The position numbers and the translations under genes were made by a program. From contig CATQJL010000223.1 in assembly GCA_958299035.1 (NCBI GenBank), forward strand, positions 71,159,006-71,223,005: 64,000 nt of DNA, in the 5' to 3' direction. Each line of letters begins with the position of its first letter. Position 1 is the stretch's first letter. This stretch comes from Cylicocyclus nassatus (lineage: Eukaryota; Nematoda; Chromadorea; Rhabditida; Strongylidae). Of the stretch, positions 11,466 through 24,238 are shown one piece after another. The notes under the pieces were generated by a model. That model had not been told where the DNA came from. It worked only from the letters and a program-made list of their open reading frames with translations, and searched no databases.

Positions 11466-12876
11466 TTACAACAATTCAAAATAAAGCAGATAAGCAATAC
11501 ATATTATCAACAAATGGCCAGCCACGTTAGTTGCAGCCTGTGTGAGATTGTCCGAGATGATTTCTACAGTTTGGAATAAGGTCTGCTTTGTGGTAATCTG
11601 AAGATTATGCGTAGATCAGAAACAAAGAAAGCCATAATTGACCGCATACATGGAAAATGCTCGCAGCAACGGGTTGTCCAAGTTCTTTGCCTAGAACTGA
11701 GTTTGAAACCATGCACTTCATATCGGTGCATCCAGCCATGAGGTCAGGACCTAAAGATCCATCAATCAATAAATCGATTGCAAGAAAATTGCAACATCGA
11801 ATCGGCCCATACCTTGGCCAGTGAAAATTTGATTTTGACCTATAAGCACCGGATTATTTGTCCGATACACCAAAACCACGTACTGAGAACGATCTAAAGC
11901 AGAAAAATCGTTGCCACAATTAATCGATAGATCAATTCTTTGCTTACATGAGTCTTGTTTAATAACAGAAGTGCTATTATCGACATAAGATGCTCGTCCG
12001 CTCAAACCTTGAAGCGTGTCGGGTACTGGTAAGCGATTATACCCAACAGATTTTAGGTTATAAACAAAAAACATTGCAAGTGGTTTTGAAGAAGGTTCTA
12101 AATCAATATAATTTATTTTTCAAGCTTGGGTTAGGTGGATAAAAGTTACCTATGACTGTCATTACGTGCAAGAAACCGTCTTGAAGTGGTGGCGACATAA
12201 ATTCCACGTTCTGCACCATAGCTGTAGTGTAGTGCGGATAAGTCAGTAAGACCATCTGTAAACTTGGACGCGTTTGTATGGCTGAAGGTGAGACTCGTCC
12301 GCTGCTGATTACTCACGTACCTCATCTCCAGTATGCACGACCGGAAAGGCGGTGTTCGCGTCAAGTGGACGCATTTCAATCTGATAAAAAAAGTACAAAA
12401 ATAAACATATAAATCAACAAATAAATTTATAGAGTTTTATTTTAGTTCTGATCTCTTACCGAATTTAACATTGCCAGCGGTGGTTGAGGAAATATGCTTG
12501 GAGTGAGTAAGTATTCAGCAAACCCTAAAAAGTGTGATCACAAAAAACTCGTAGGAAGAAATCGATAATTGATTCTTGATATACGCAGCGACTTTACAAT
12601 ACCGTAAACTTACAGTCCCCAATGCTCATTGATGCTGTTTCGCAGCAAAGATAAATAGGAAGTTCCGGAAGTACAAAACGGTCCGTATCATTACCTCTCC
12701 TAAAAAAACAATGTGAGTTTGGGGAATTTCCGCAAAAATTTTCGTTCAAAAACCTGCAAGTGAAACCACTTGGGCATTGCGACCTTCTTCTTGGATCACA
12801 TCTATCGTGATCGAATGACAACGAATTCTGCGGGCACTGTGGCACCGCATTCGTGTAGTACGCTGAAAATAGAGGA
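11466..12876 (-). CDS. Secreted or surface-anchored cysteine-rich protein, eight exons, 5' end incomplete
   Basis: Minus-strand exons read by eye: 12876 (or 12862)-12754, 12699-12614, 12524-12460, 12380-12321, 12255-12150, 12097-11813, 11750-11650 and 11597-11466. Every junction has GT/AG signals, introns are 52-89 bp, and the frame stays open throughout. The N-terminal part holds a compact cysteine module: CPQN, DRCDP, QCPSGFTC, then YLCC in the next exon. The CPSGFTC...YLCC spacing resembles lustrin/EB-like modules common in nematode extracellular proteins. A long, cysteine-poor region follows, with MSPPLQDGFLHVM near its middle. The last exon ends in a hydrophobic tail (HLLIICIAYLLYFELL), suggesting a GPI signal or membrane anchor. 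The stop codon overlaps an AATAAA signal (11466-11461). The start and signal peptide exon were not found; 13891-13927 may be an upstream exon. No precise function can be given. Confidence 0.75.
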
Positions 12877-15302
12877 CTGACAGTGGAATTCACAACAATT
12901 TTTTTGGAGAGGGTTAATTTTCTTATGGATAAGATAGGGTCAGGTTAGCCTAATTTTTAGAGAACTAGTCTGAGTTTCTGGATAAATTTTATTTGAAGAC
13001 AAAAACAAGTCACGTGCAAAATTTTACACTTTGATTTCAGGACTTTGTACTGCTTTCGAAGGTCTCGCCCCTGAGCTAGTGTTCCCCCCCCCCCCCCGCT
13101 CCCTCCCCTTTGGTTCGCTACAGAATTGAAAACATTTTAATTTTTCTTTCGCTGCACCACTTTTTTCACGAGTGGATTGACTTGCTCCAATACGATCGAA
13201 ATTGTGAACTGATTCATCCCTGCGCAAAAAAATGTTTCCATATTCATCAAATGCTGGAACTTTAAAAACGCAGGCAAAATTTCAAGATTTTCCTAGTAAA
13301 AACGACTTCACGATTTGAGAGAGCAAGAAAAATTCAAAGGTCATCTAGTTTCTGTCTTTCTGTACACCACCACTTGTTTTCATTTTGTTTTCATACCTTC
13401 AGGACAAAGATAATAACCCAATAATAAATTTGGATTCCATCACGAATTTGTATGTCAACTCCTTGCGCATCAACCTCACTCACATGTCGAAAGAGACTCT
13501 ATCTCTTGAGAAATTGCTAATCGGGGCTGAGCAAAGGAGTGAGGGGTGGCAGAGGGAAATGGTAAACTCTACTCTTCGAGAAAAGAGCGACATGGGGGGC
13601 TGCTAACAAGATTCCACTTTTGCCTTTGTTTTTATTGCTCCCCTCAATTCGTCCTAAGATCCTGTTTGCTCTTCTTCATCACAATAAATAAATGTTTCCA
13701 ATATTCTTACGACAACTCTCGAAAGCCAGTTACTTTCTATTGAATTACGGAGAAACGTGTTCCACTTGATTTCGTGAGTCACATTCTGGTATTAGATTCA
13801 ACGAGAGGTGGTAAATACTTTGATAGAAATCAGGTGGAGAAACTCTTGAAGGACATATGGCGTCTTAAGAAACCGATAGGAAATACTTACGTGGAAAGTG
13901 TTACTTTTCGACAAGTATTAGGTCCTCCTACAAATTTTTTACTATCATGTCAAAATTGATATTTCTTGGTGATCAATCACAAAAAAGTGCTGAAAAGCAT
14001 TCCGCATAGCCATAACTGCTAGGAACTCAAGATTGCTAGAGAATACTAATCCCCGAAAAAAAGGGGGGGGATGGAATTGTCACTTTTTGCCTACCTTATT
14101 TACTTTCATTTGCGATTACGAGGAGCAAATGCACCCAGTGCTTATATGATGATGGAATGAGAGATTTCGGAGTGGGTATATAAGCGTTTGACAGAATTTC
14201 CTCTGGTGCATATCTACTTTTTATCAAAAAGTAATTTTTAAATTTTAAATCTTCATCAAAGGCCTAAAACTCTATTTCATTTAGAGTTATACGACATAGT
14301 GGTCATCTTGCATTGGCTTCGCTCCATCGACTAAGCCAGGTAAACCGAAAAAATTGATAGGGTAATGTCAAGAAGATTTGGATTTAGAGATTTTAAGGAA
14401 CCAAAATCTGCACAAACAGAATAATGCAAAACTTGATGGTTCGGGAAAATCGCGGTTTACCTGAGCCAATAACTATGAGAGAGTGGAGCAACATCGTAGT
14501 TGTGAATTGATGCGACGAGTGGAGCTCATCGGTTGCTCAGCCCAAGCAAATGAGCGTCGTTTACGGTATTTGCGCACCTGCCGAGGCTCAGCAATTGTGC
14601 ACGAAAATAGCAGGGGATTAAACATTTTTTGCTCAAAATATTAGGCATTTTCAATTCTACCAAAGTATGAGCTCCTATGCACAGATCTCAACATCCTGTA
14701 TCAATGCGCAATTTAATTAGAGTAGATTATGATTCTACGCCCTACAACCATATGGCGATCCCAAACATTTTTTCAGAAAAATAAGGAGACATGACATATC
14801 CCTTGATAAAATTATATGCCTTGACCCGTTCTCAAAATTTTGGGACACTTTCCATGCCTTGCGCGATCAGTTCCGAAGTTTCATTGAAAGTGTCGTCGAG
14901 TCATCTGTAACTCAAAATATGTATTGCACCGTGCACGATACTTGACGGACTTCAAGATTAGAACCTGCTCATTCTCCTTATCTGCTTTAATTTGGCTGAA
15001 TATTTACCAGTTGGTACACATATTTTTTTAAATGGTCAAAAAACATATTGAGAAGCTACTAGTACTTTAGACGTCGATTATCGCGCATAGTCTGCAGGCT
15101 CATACACTAAGTTGTACATGATTCGAGCATGGGCGTGGCGGAGTTGCGTCGTCGATAAATAAACCCAAAAGTGGTTTCTTTGAATCTATAGAATTTGCAT
15201 TTTTTTACAAACAATACAGTTACTTTCAACTTATGTGACCCATATCAAATTTTTACGATGATTCTCGCAACAAAACTGAAGAATACTTGAACATGCCATA
15301 TA
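12877..15302. other. Probable upstream intron or intergenic DNA
   Basis: Contains poly-C (13085-13097) and poly-G (near 14065) runs and one exon-like segment at 13891-13927. No signal-peptide exon for the gene at 11466-12876 could be identified here. Confidence 0.4.
13891..13927 (-). other. Possible upstream exon of the 11466-12876 gene
   Basis: A 37-base minus-strand segment between an AATTTGTAG acceptor and a strong GTAAGTATTT donor. It reads GPNTCRKVTLS in one frame and ends with two bases left over. That phase fits the next exon if its acceptor is the CACTGTCAG at 12879-12877. It would sit about 1 kb from that exon, much farther than the other introns. Confidence 0.3.
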
Positions 15303-16202
15303 TTAGATTGTTGCAAAAATAATGTCCGTTCTTCTAAGCGTATATTCCAAACAACTTTTTTCCATCAAACTTTCTTTTTCGATATAGAATCTGCATATCA
15401 TTGGAAAGCTCTCTTCATGTACTTTCTAACGGTGGTGGAATCTGCTATCCTCATCTGTGAAAATTTCACCAGCATTTTGCGCATCCGCACTCAAAATTGG
15501 AATCTCATGGCTTTCATTTTCTTGACCTCAATTCAAAGCTAAATAAACGAATTCCTCTAAAAACAAAGCAATTATATGGAAGATTGTTTACCTACTGCAT
15601 GCTTATGTAGGTTTTTGGAGATATCTGGACTGAGAAACTGACACCTCGAAATAGATACTTCCTGCTGCCATTCTTGGGTCAGAAATTTCTCACAATCAAG
15701 GCAATCGCTAAAGCTTCGCCCGTCTCTGTAAGCTTGAGATTAGCACATCTTAACTACAATATATATAAGAAACCTAGCTATTCAGTGCGCGAACAATTCC
15801 AAGTTTTCATAATCTGGCACTTATAGGTCTACAACAAGTAGGCTCAAAAAAGTGAGCATTTTCGAATTTTTATCTTTCTTTTCGTAGAATTCCTTCGTTG
15901 GAGTTTTTTCTATACACACGTAAACTCATGGCCTACGGCTGCAAAATAAGCTGATGGCCAGCCATACGAACAAAATTTGAAGGGAGTTGTAAGCTCTTAA
16001 ACACGAGGTTTTCAAAAGAAGTTTTAGTTTTTTTGACGCATGGTTTTCTTCCCGTTTGCGATACCAGGATATGCAGGTGCGCTTTAGATTGCGAAAGGTT
16101 TACCGGTGATGGTACTGCATTCAAAAATATGAAGACTGGACGAAGTTATAGCCTTCCAAAATGAAAATTTGCAAAACGGACATTATTTTTGCAACAACCT
16201 AA
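15303..16202. mobile_element. Mariner-type foldback element M5
   Basis: Begins TTAGATTGTTGCAAAAATAA after TA (15301-15302) and ends TTATTTTTGCAACAACCTAA before TA (16203-16204). It is 900 bp with inverted arms (for example ATAATGTCCGTT near the left and AACGGACATTAT near the right). No transposase was recognised, so it is probably non-autonomous. Confidence 0.8.
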
Positions 16203-16204
16203 TA

Positions 16205-16986
16205 CCATTTTGTATATTTTTTTCACAATCAAGTACATGTTTTGTTGTCAAGTTGGAAATTTTATTGCAGAGGATCAAAAAATTGCTGATCGCAGAGACA
16301 TCTGATAAGCACAATTTTTTCAGACAGAGCAGGTTCGATGGGACCAAACTCGACAGTTCAGCAGTTTTGGCAACTAAATCTGAAGAAATGCAACTGAACG
16401 TATTTCTTTAACAGCTATTTAGTTTGAACGCTATCTTATTACAGTTGGGAATCTAAATATGTTTCATCCTAAAGATTGAATGATTTTTCTTGATTGAGTA
16501 GTGAGCTGTGATGTTCTGTGATCCAAATTCTTTTCTTGAAGAGCTAGGAATCTGATTTCCACAAATTCAAAACTCAAAACTGCCTCTTAATCTCAACACA
16601 AATCCCTAATATCAGGCAAGACATATTCTCGGGAATGGCGGGGTCGCGTCCCCACCCACTATTACTTCATTAATCAAATTTTATTGTTAGACTTTCGCTG
16701 AGCCATTGTAGAATTGATTTGGCAAAATCATTGAATACTTTAAAAATTCAAAGTTCAAATTAACGCATTATCTTCAGGGCCATTAATGCGTACTTATTCT
16801 AAGCCTTATTTACTAGATTTCTAGTAGGCAGCGATAACGGAAATAGTACCAAGGCACTTTGAACATTTGGCGAATTGTATGTGTGTAGAAAGAACACCTA
16901 ATGCAATAAACATTCAACTGCACGTAAGACGTAGAATCTTAATGTAAATTTTTATAAAGTGATTATTTTATACACAAAACAATTCT
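16205..16986. other. 3' flank of the TTL gene, nothing else recognised
   Basis: AT-rich DNA. It should contain the TTL 3' UTR on the minus strand. No clean AATAAA was identified just after the stop. Confidence 0.4.
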
Positions 16987-18049
16987 TTAGTGACGATGTA
17001 GGCAATCTCTTGTTTCTCCAGCGTATTTGCCAGCTAATTGGAATGTGCCAAAGTCGAAGATCTTCTTTGGTGTCTGAAATTGGAATGTGGTCACTCTGGA
17101 CTTAGTTGATGTTCAAGTATTCTGTCAGAAGTTCGCAATATGATTAAGTCTCAAATAAAGAAAATCAACATTCAATCAGTGACGCAAATCAAATCCTTTG
17201 ACGAAGAGTACTTTTGGATAGTAGAGCGACATAAACAAAAAGTTTTCTGGTAGTATCCCCGGAATTTTCGCAAATCCATGTCTCTGAAGTTTTAGGATAA
17301 GCGGCTGCTACGTTTCAAAACATTTTTTATATTTTAGCTTGATTTTTTGAATTGAGCGACCACTACCACAGCTTCTGTATTTGTCGAAAAACGCAGAAAT
17401 AACAAAAAGATACAAAAAATTAGGGAACGAAAAAAATTCAAACAACGAGGAAACGGGAATAACATACAAGATCTCCTAGGAATGGTCTATTTATACGGAG
17501 ATTGGGTGATAGATGTATTGTAGTATCCGAATTTTCAATGTATCTTACCTCGCCACTGCTGATGTACTGATCAGGAACGTGGATGGTGATCTTACGCTGG
17601 CAGGGCTAGAAATTCAATGGATATCACTTATATTACCAAACTATTGACCATCCATAGGGTCAGGGTGATGTAACCTACCATGATACCATCATCACAGTCA
17701 TGATAGATGTTGAATTTAGGCTCGATTGAGGTGAATTCGTCAGCATGCCCTTGGATCATAAAATGACCTTGGGCGTCGGTCCTGCCGGAGGCCATTAACT
17801 CATCGGGGCTGACTGCAAAAAGTTTTTTCTACTCATACCTCAATTTCTAAATACTTGTGAAAATAGTAAATTCTCACGCTTGTCCTCATCGTACAGTTTT
17901 ACTTCTACGTCAGCGGCTGGTTTATCGTTACAGATCAGTGTTCCTCGTACACCAACAGATTGTGTGCGACCGAGACCAGCAGCGAGAGGGACAAAGGACA
18001 ACAGGAGCAGGACCAACATACTAAAAGTTGGTTTCATCCTTCGATTCAT
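16987..18049 (-). CDS. Transthyretin-like (TTL/TTR-52-type) secreted protein
   Basis: Four minus-strand exons: 18049-17878, 17812-17679, 17605-17549 and 17073-16987. All have GT/AG borders, with introns of 65, 73 and 475 bp, and the total is 149 codons. A second in-frame Met at 18037 gives 145 and puts the signal peptide (KPTFSMLVLLLLSFVPLAAG) right at the N terminus, so either start is possible. Family landmarks appear in order: VGVRGTLICNDKPA, VEVKLYDEDK, LMASGRTDAQGHFMIQG, DEFTSIEPKFNIYHDC, PCQRKITIHVPDQYI and a C-terminal GKYAGETRDC. Four conserved cysteines are present. The family is secreted, about 140 residues and nematode-typical; the best-studied member, TTR-52, bridges apoptotic cells to phagocytes, but most members have unknown partners. 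No lesion is seen, so the gene appears functional. Confidence 0.95.
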
Positions 18050-21000
18050 TTTTTTCAACAAAGTGAGGGTACGTGATGCGAGATAAGAAAAATTAGCAAG
18101 CAAATGGCGTTCCTGTTTGTGGGTATCTATTGAAAACTAGAACAATTTTCTTTTTTACTTGTTTTTATAGTGTGAATTCGTGCGCAAAACGCTTTTGAAT
18201 CTGAAAGAGCAGTGCTTCTATTGAACGAATGAAAACTTCATCAAAAATCAACGTCTCTTCAGAGGGCCAAAGCCGTTATTACGTCAATTTTTTGAAAACT
18301 GAGTTTAAAGTGCAATGAATGCCCCTCAAACTAATCTAGTCTAGAGGGAAGGCAGAAAGTGCTTCAAAAAGTTTTAAAATTTTTCGATGTCATAAATTCT
18401 GTAAAATTAAGTCTCGAAAAGGTGCATGTGTATCACCGAATTGCCCAGAATTTATGACAAAACAAATTCAATAAAATGCGGAGCGAGAGTGCCTTGAAGA
18501 ACATTGTACTAAAACCAGTTTTTGGTTACCTGCTGATAACGTCTTGCATATGCAACCTCGTAAAATGTAACCGCGAGCTCCGCTGAAGTTTATCAAGTCA
18601 GATTTCCATATTTCGGTTCAGATAGGGGAATGAACGCGAAGATTTAGGGATATACAAAGGTGTCCGTATGGGTACGGTAACTGTAGGTAGGTTGTCACTA
18701 TTTAATAGCAATCAATATAAGCACGGTTAAAGTTAACATTTAGCAACCTAACGGCGAATTGCAAAAAAAATCCGTTAAACTGACAGAAAACTGGCTACTC
18801 ATATACCGTGCCCAGATATACAGTCTATATATCAGAAGATGAAGCTGGGCTAAATAATACCCTTGGTACAGATTTCGTCGCTCTGCACCGAAATGAGTCA
18901 ACTTCGGCAAAATTGACAGAATTCGCGATCTTTTCTCTGTAAACTCTAAGCACTATTGCATTTTTGTTTATTCTACATTTTATATAGACGATGAGTCAAG
19001 TAGAGATTGTAGAGGGTTCACGCATTATGCTCAGTGCATCGAGACATTATCTCGTTTCTTTTCAAATTTCGCATACATGAAGTGCTCCGAACTAAAACCA
19101 ATTTTGAAAAAAATTTGGGAACCCTATGCTTCATTGCAAGACCGTGCTTTCTCGTTAAACACATTACAGCGCTTACTTGTTCACCTGGCGTTTAAAACCT
19201 GTCAAAGACGATTATGACCTCAAGTAAACATTACAGCACACTAATAAAGGTTTTATTTAACCCTAATACGAATTTGTCTGTCGGCAGCTAATCTTCAGTA
19301 GACTCAATAAGAATCTGCACTTTAACCTGTGCAAGAAGTAGCAAGGATAATAAACGCAAAAAGATGCCACCCATGCGTTAATGTCACTAGGCCTACCTAC
19401 CTAAACCATTCTTCTTTCCTGCACCATTCTATCATCAAGCAAATGATTTTTGAAAAAATCCAGTTGGCCATCCGACTCTCATTGAATGCTCTTTCCAATG
19501 GTACCACATATTCAGACAAAAAATGAATTTTAACGTTACTCCAAACCACTAAAAAGATCGAACTTATTTTTTAGCTAACCTAATAAAATAGAGTTGCAGA
19601 TCATGGTAATGCTGTACGGTTCCATGGATAAGATGACACATATGAAGATTCATTCAATAACACTGGTTCACCCTCTGATCATTACCAGCCGTCAGCGAAT
19701 TCGAAGCAGGACCGTATGTAAGCTTTTGTGTAGGTGCATGTGAATTTAGCAAGACTCTTTGTGACTTTTATCCGAGCGCAAAATCAACGGAACTTTTGAT
19801 ATATGTCTTTTAAGATGAAGAAAATCCAAATCAGCCAGTATACATGGGTTACAGCTGGATTAATTAAATTTTAAGTCATTTAAAGTTCTTTTTATAAGAG
19901 AGGTCAGGATTTCTACATTGGCCAAAATCTCTAAAATTTAGAAAGATGAATTTTATATGACTCAAAAATCAAATTAATCAAAGCTGAAACATGCACTACT
20001 GTAATTCATGAATCAAAAAAAGGCGAAATTCTGTGGTATCAAAGTGTACCAAATGAAGGGACTATAGCTGAATGAAAGAGATGCAAATCGAATGACTCAA
20101 GGAGCTGATGGCACAACCTTATGAAAACTGCTTTAAAATTACTGTGGCAAATTCGACATAGACCAAAAGAGTAGTAATGACTCATAAAGTCTACCATCTC
20201 GTCGATAGAATAAACGTCTTATGTGATGTCAAGAGACGAAACTGGAACTGAATGCGCACACACTGTGATGAGACAACAGAACAGTGATGACAGTGTAAAC
20301 TGCATCATTCAAGGGAACAAATCGCTGCATTGATGGCGAAAAACTCACAGGTGAACTTCCGGTTAGAGTTTTTATTCGTATAAGCAATAAGACTGTAGCG
20401 GTACATTTGATCTTGAGTCGAAGTCTTGTTTTTTGATTGGTCATAAGAGGTCAATTTGTACTGTTTGTGTTCGCTTTACCGTAAAGCCGATCTTGTATTA
20501 ATTTTAAAAGATCTGCTAAAAACTTTCCATGAACGTAATCGCCTCCAAATAACGAAGAACGAAGATACGCAGTAAAATCAGAAATGAGTTTTTGATGAAT
20601 GATCATTTCTAAGCTGAATATTGTGCAGTTGCACATATGTATCAGCAAGCAAACCTACACCCTGTACACATGGTATTAGGTTGGTACAAAAGTGGCAAGC
20701 GTTTACACAAGCCGATCTGAGTAAAACCTGTGAAAACTGTGCGCCAAAAGGATCAACGCAACTTTCGGTGCAACAAAGTGGGGTCTATAATTGGATTTGT
20801 TTGACAAGTAAATTCGCAAATCCTAGACCCCAGCTCTAAATGTGAGCAAAAATTTACTTTCACGCAAGATCGGCGCCAAAAAGGAACAACTGCGAAGATA
20901 ATCGATTTGTAAAGTTTTAAGTAAGAATTTGAAAAAATATTTTGCTTAGGGATGTAACTCATGGATGTCATCATCCTTATGGCCACTATCAAGCCATTAT

Positions 21001-21438
21001 AACTCCAGTAACTAATTCGAACTCGCATTTATTCTTCTGGAGAATTCTTTCCTCCCAAAGCCACCGATCTTACATGAAAAGGCTTTTGAAATGAGTAGTT
21101 GCTTACAATCCATTCTCTTAATTGGCATAGCGTGGTAAGTTTCAAAGCCATCATTCTGCGAGTATAAGGATGGCATGTGAAGAACCAGTGCGAGCCTCTG
21201 CGAAGCAGAGGTGACGCAGGGGTGCTTTATATTATAAATGACTATCAGGTATTCGGATGAGTCGTTGTCCGCAGGAAGATTGAAGCCAAAATCCAAGGAC
21301 GCTGAGTGCCTCAAAAATGGAAAGTCTTTCTAAAAAGACTAAACCTAAAAATCCCTAGGTCAGCATATAATTTATACAACAAACATTTATTGACATACTC
21401 ATGATGAGTCAAAAAAGTCACCGAATTATTGGATTTTA
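18050..21438. other. Intergenic DNA, 3.4 kb
   Basis: Upstream of the TTL gene. Contains a mariner-like end at 20676 (TTAGGTTGGTACAAAAGTGG). Open minus frames at 20229-20648 and 21012-21314 have no recognised domain. The latter (100 codons) has two possible donors inside it and could be an exon, but no partner exon was found. Confidence 0.35.
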
Positions 21439-21489
21439 ATTTCAATATTTTTCTTTTGCCGTACAGGTTGTTATCGGTGACAGTTTATT

Positions 21490-21524
21490 GCCTACGTTTC
21501 GGCACAACGCCGCCGTCGGAGGCT
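21490..21524 (-). ncRNA. Hammerhead-ribozyme-like motif, PLE1 left arm (decayed)
   Basis: On the minus strand the order is AGCCT, CCGACGG, a short GC-rich hairpin, GAAAC and AGGC. It aligns with the right-arm motif at 28541-28575 but differs in the core (CCGACGG against the CUGANGA consensus), so self-cleavage is unlikely. Confidence 0.45.
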
Positions 21525-21791
21525 AAAAAGTATTCAGTCACATTGATTTACGATCTTGGTCGCCAAACATCTCCTCCCGCTCGAGCATTCGAATGGTCTT
21601 GAGTGGGCAGGGAGTCTGCGAGTAGAGGACGACTCACCAGAGTTGTCACCCGTTTGTAGCAGTATCAGTTGGTTCTGATGTGCTTCAACGAACTGCGATG
21701 TTGAGAGAATGCAGTCGTGATGTCAACTGACTGCTGTGTCGCGAATGAGCAGTCGTGATGTCAACGGACTGCTTAAATAGGGTAGACGATC

Positions 21792-22412
21792 TTATAGTTT
21801 GCAATATGTCAGATACGGCATCAGATCTCCAGTTATAGATAATTGTTCATTCTTGTTGTTGATCTGGGGGTCGCGGACAAGAATGTGGGATGCCTCAAGG
21901 GCCTTTCTCGCGATAATTTGATTTTCGTAGGCCAAGATTATGCACTTGATGTTGAAGTCATTACCGTTATGATCTACCTTTCTATGCTTTCCTAGCGGAT
22001 TCATTACGCTTTGCCGCTTTTTACTAGCCAAATGCTCGTTTACGCGCACGCACAATGGTCTACCCGTCTCACCAATGTAGATGGCAGAGCATGCTAAACA
22101 TTCTATTTGATACACGACGCCAGATTTCGAACAATCTCCATCTTTTCCGTAAGGGCATATCACGCAATTTCGTGTGATGCAAGCATTGTCATACATTCCA
22201 TCACGGAATAGTTGTCTTTTGATGTTATCTCGGGGGATATTCACCAAGACAACTTCGTTATCCAACTGCGCTCGTATCAAACATTGTCTTATTGCAGCAT
22301 TGACCCTTTCGGAAATGAAAGGGAGGCACAGAGGTATTTTGTTTACGTTCTGTCCAACTCGCCTTTGACACTTTCGTTGTACGTCTAGCTCGCATATTAT
22401 AACCGTTTGCAA
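21792..22412 (-). pseudogene. GIY-YIG endonuclease domain, PLE1 inverted arm
   Basis: A 206-codon open frame. A zinc-finger-like CVICPYGKDGDC block is followed by GVVYQIECLACSAIYIGETG, which is the GIY-YIG core of Penelope endonucleases, then RVNEHL with the expected basic and acidic residues. It is nearly identical to 27692-28312. It lacks the RT it should be fused to. The linker frame that should precede it (22515-22258) is shifted by one base, as it is in the right arm. Confidence 0.85.
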
Positions 22413-22580
22413 TCATTATTCCAGTTGCCAACTTTAGTGATTCTTGTTTTTCTTTTTCGCCGCTGCAGATGCCTACTACCGTTCTGAACATATTTCGAAT
22501 CATGGCGCGTTTCATGGCTGTAGGGTGTGCAGATTGTGCGTGCAGAAGAATATTCTTGTTGCTCTCTTTTCGGTACCACT

Positions 22581-24236
22581 TGTTACTACTACTCTACTTT
22601 CACACGCCAACAACTCACCTTCCTCAAACGATGCAGAGCGACCGCGACGCTTCCACGATTCATCACAAATAAGAAGTTAGGATCAACATGCGGCCTATCG
22701 GAAGATCATCCAAAAACAAGAGCGCTTTACATGAAAATTCTCAAGATGGTGATCAAAGAAAAGCAACGCATGTTCTATTCGAATCTGCTGAAATGCGAAG
22801 CTAAAGAAGATTCATGCAGACGTTACATGGATGTTGAAGAGTGGAGGAGGATCAAGAGTATGTCAAAGCGAATCTGCGATTCTTTGCGGTCTAACATTAA
22901 GTCCACACTCTGCAAAAAGTTCGAAGGACTCTTAGGTGGAGGTAAGGAGAGTTCTGTTAAGACTAGAGGAATTTCACCACTTCTTTACCGTTCCGATAGC
23001 GCAGATGATCAAGCTAGTGCAAATGAAAGAACGGCTAGGGTCACGGTGTTAGGTAATGCTCAAATCTCATCTAATGCCATTGATTTTCTGAGCTTAGGAC
23101 CCTCATTTGCACCCACGCAAAATATTGATGCACGAACTTACCGTAACGTACTGGGATCACTGCAGCGATTGCGAGACCAGCTTTGGATCAAGTTAAAGCG
23201 CGACAACCAAGCTCAACCCTGCGATACTCTAAGTAGAAGGACTTTACCGATGATACCATTTCCATCTTCCTTCTATAAAAAACCTGAACCTTGTATTATT
23301 GCGGATACCAAGTTTCGAATACTCGCGCTTAGCATCTTGAATGTTCTGGATGATAACAGAGGTACCAAAAGATCTAACTTGACACAAGCGCAACAGCAGG
23401 GCTTCAGAGAGATAAGAGAACTGACTACCAACGGCACCATACGCCTCTCAGTCAGTGACAAAGGAGGGGAGTTTGTAGTTATGTCGCAGACCCTAGACCG
23501 AGAGATTACCGAACATCACTTGTCAGATAATACTGTCTATCAACCAGCGACTGAAAGAGAGTTTCTATCACAATGCAAGAGGTTGAATCATATCTGGACG
23601 ACGGTAGGGAAAGAAGCTGGTCTTCCTGAAAAATTCCTTAGCAGGCTCAAGATTGAAACTCCAGCGTGCCCTGTATTTTATAGCCTAATCAAGACACACA
23701 AGCTCTCTACAGTTGACATTCAATCCGTCACCGCCGCTTCTTACCAGATACGACCCATCATTAGCTGCGTCAGTGGCCCAAACGACCGCATATCATGGTT
23801 CCTTAATAAAATCGTGAGCCAACTTCTAAACAAAGAACCTGCCCACTTAACCAACACCAATCATTTCCTTGAGCTTCTACGCCAGACAAATTTCAGTCAA
23901 AACTGCGCAGTGGAGTCGTTTGACGTAACTTCATTGTATACCAATGTATCCAATGAAGACGCATTGCAAGCGCTTTCTGAGATGCTGGAGATACATAGTA
24001 AAACTATGATAAGCTGGAGATACATAGTAAAACTATGATAACATACACTCTCAGTAAAGCACGCATCATAACACTCATCAAGGAATGCTTGCGTTGCAAT
24101 ATATTCAAGTGGTCAGGACAATACTATACACAAGTTAGAGGTTTGGCAATGGGTCATCAACGATTGGCACCCGTCCTAGCAATCTGCTTCATGAGCAGAA
24201 TTGAACAGCCTGTGCTATCTAAAACCCCGCTTATGT
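22581..24236 (+). pseudogene. Penelope-type reverse transcriptase, N-terminal and palm part
   Basis: A long open frame up to 24038, then a shifted frame from 24035. It encodes the Penelope RT: a basic N-terminal region, SVSDKGGEFVVM (about 23450-23485), PVFYSLIKTHK, then RPIISCVSGPNDRISWFLNK and SFDVTSLYTNV with the first catalytic aspartate. After the frameshift come RGLAMG and LAPVLAI. The shift is caused by a 29-bp tandem duplication (23984-24041). The frame ends at PLMF, where the LINE insertion begins; the missing YIDD box resumes at 27349. It has no N-terminal Met that is obviously the true start. The element could not make a working RT from this copy. Confidence 0.9.
23984..24041 (+). 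repeat. 29-bp tandem duplication in PLE1 RT
   Basis: Two perfect copies of a 29-base unit starting GCTGGAGATACATAG, at 23984-24012 and 24013-24041. Twenty-nine is not a multiple of three, so this explains the RT frameshift. Confidence 0.95.
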
Positions 24237-24238
24237 TT

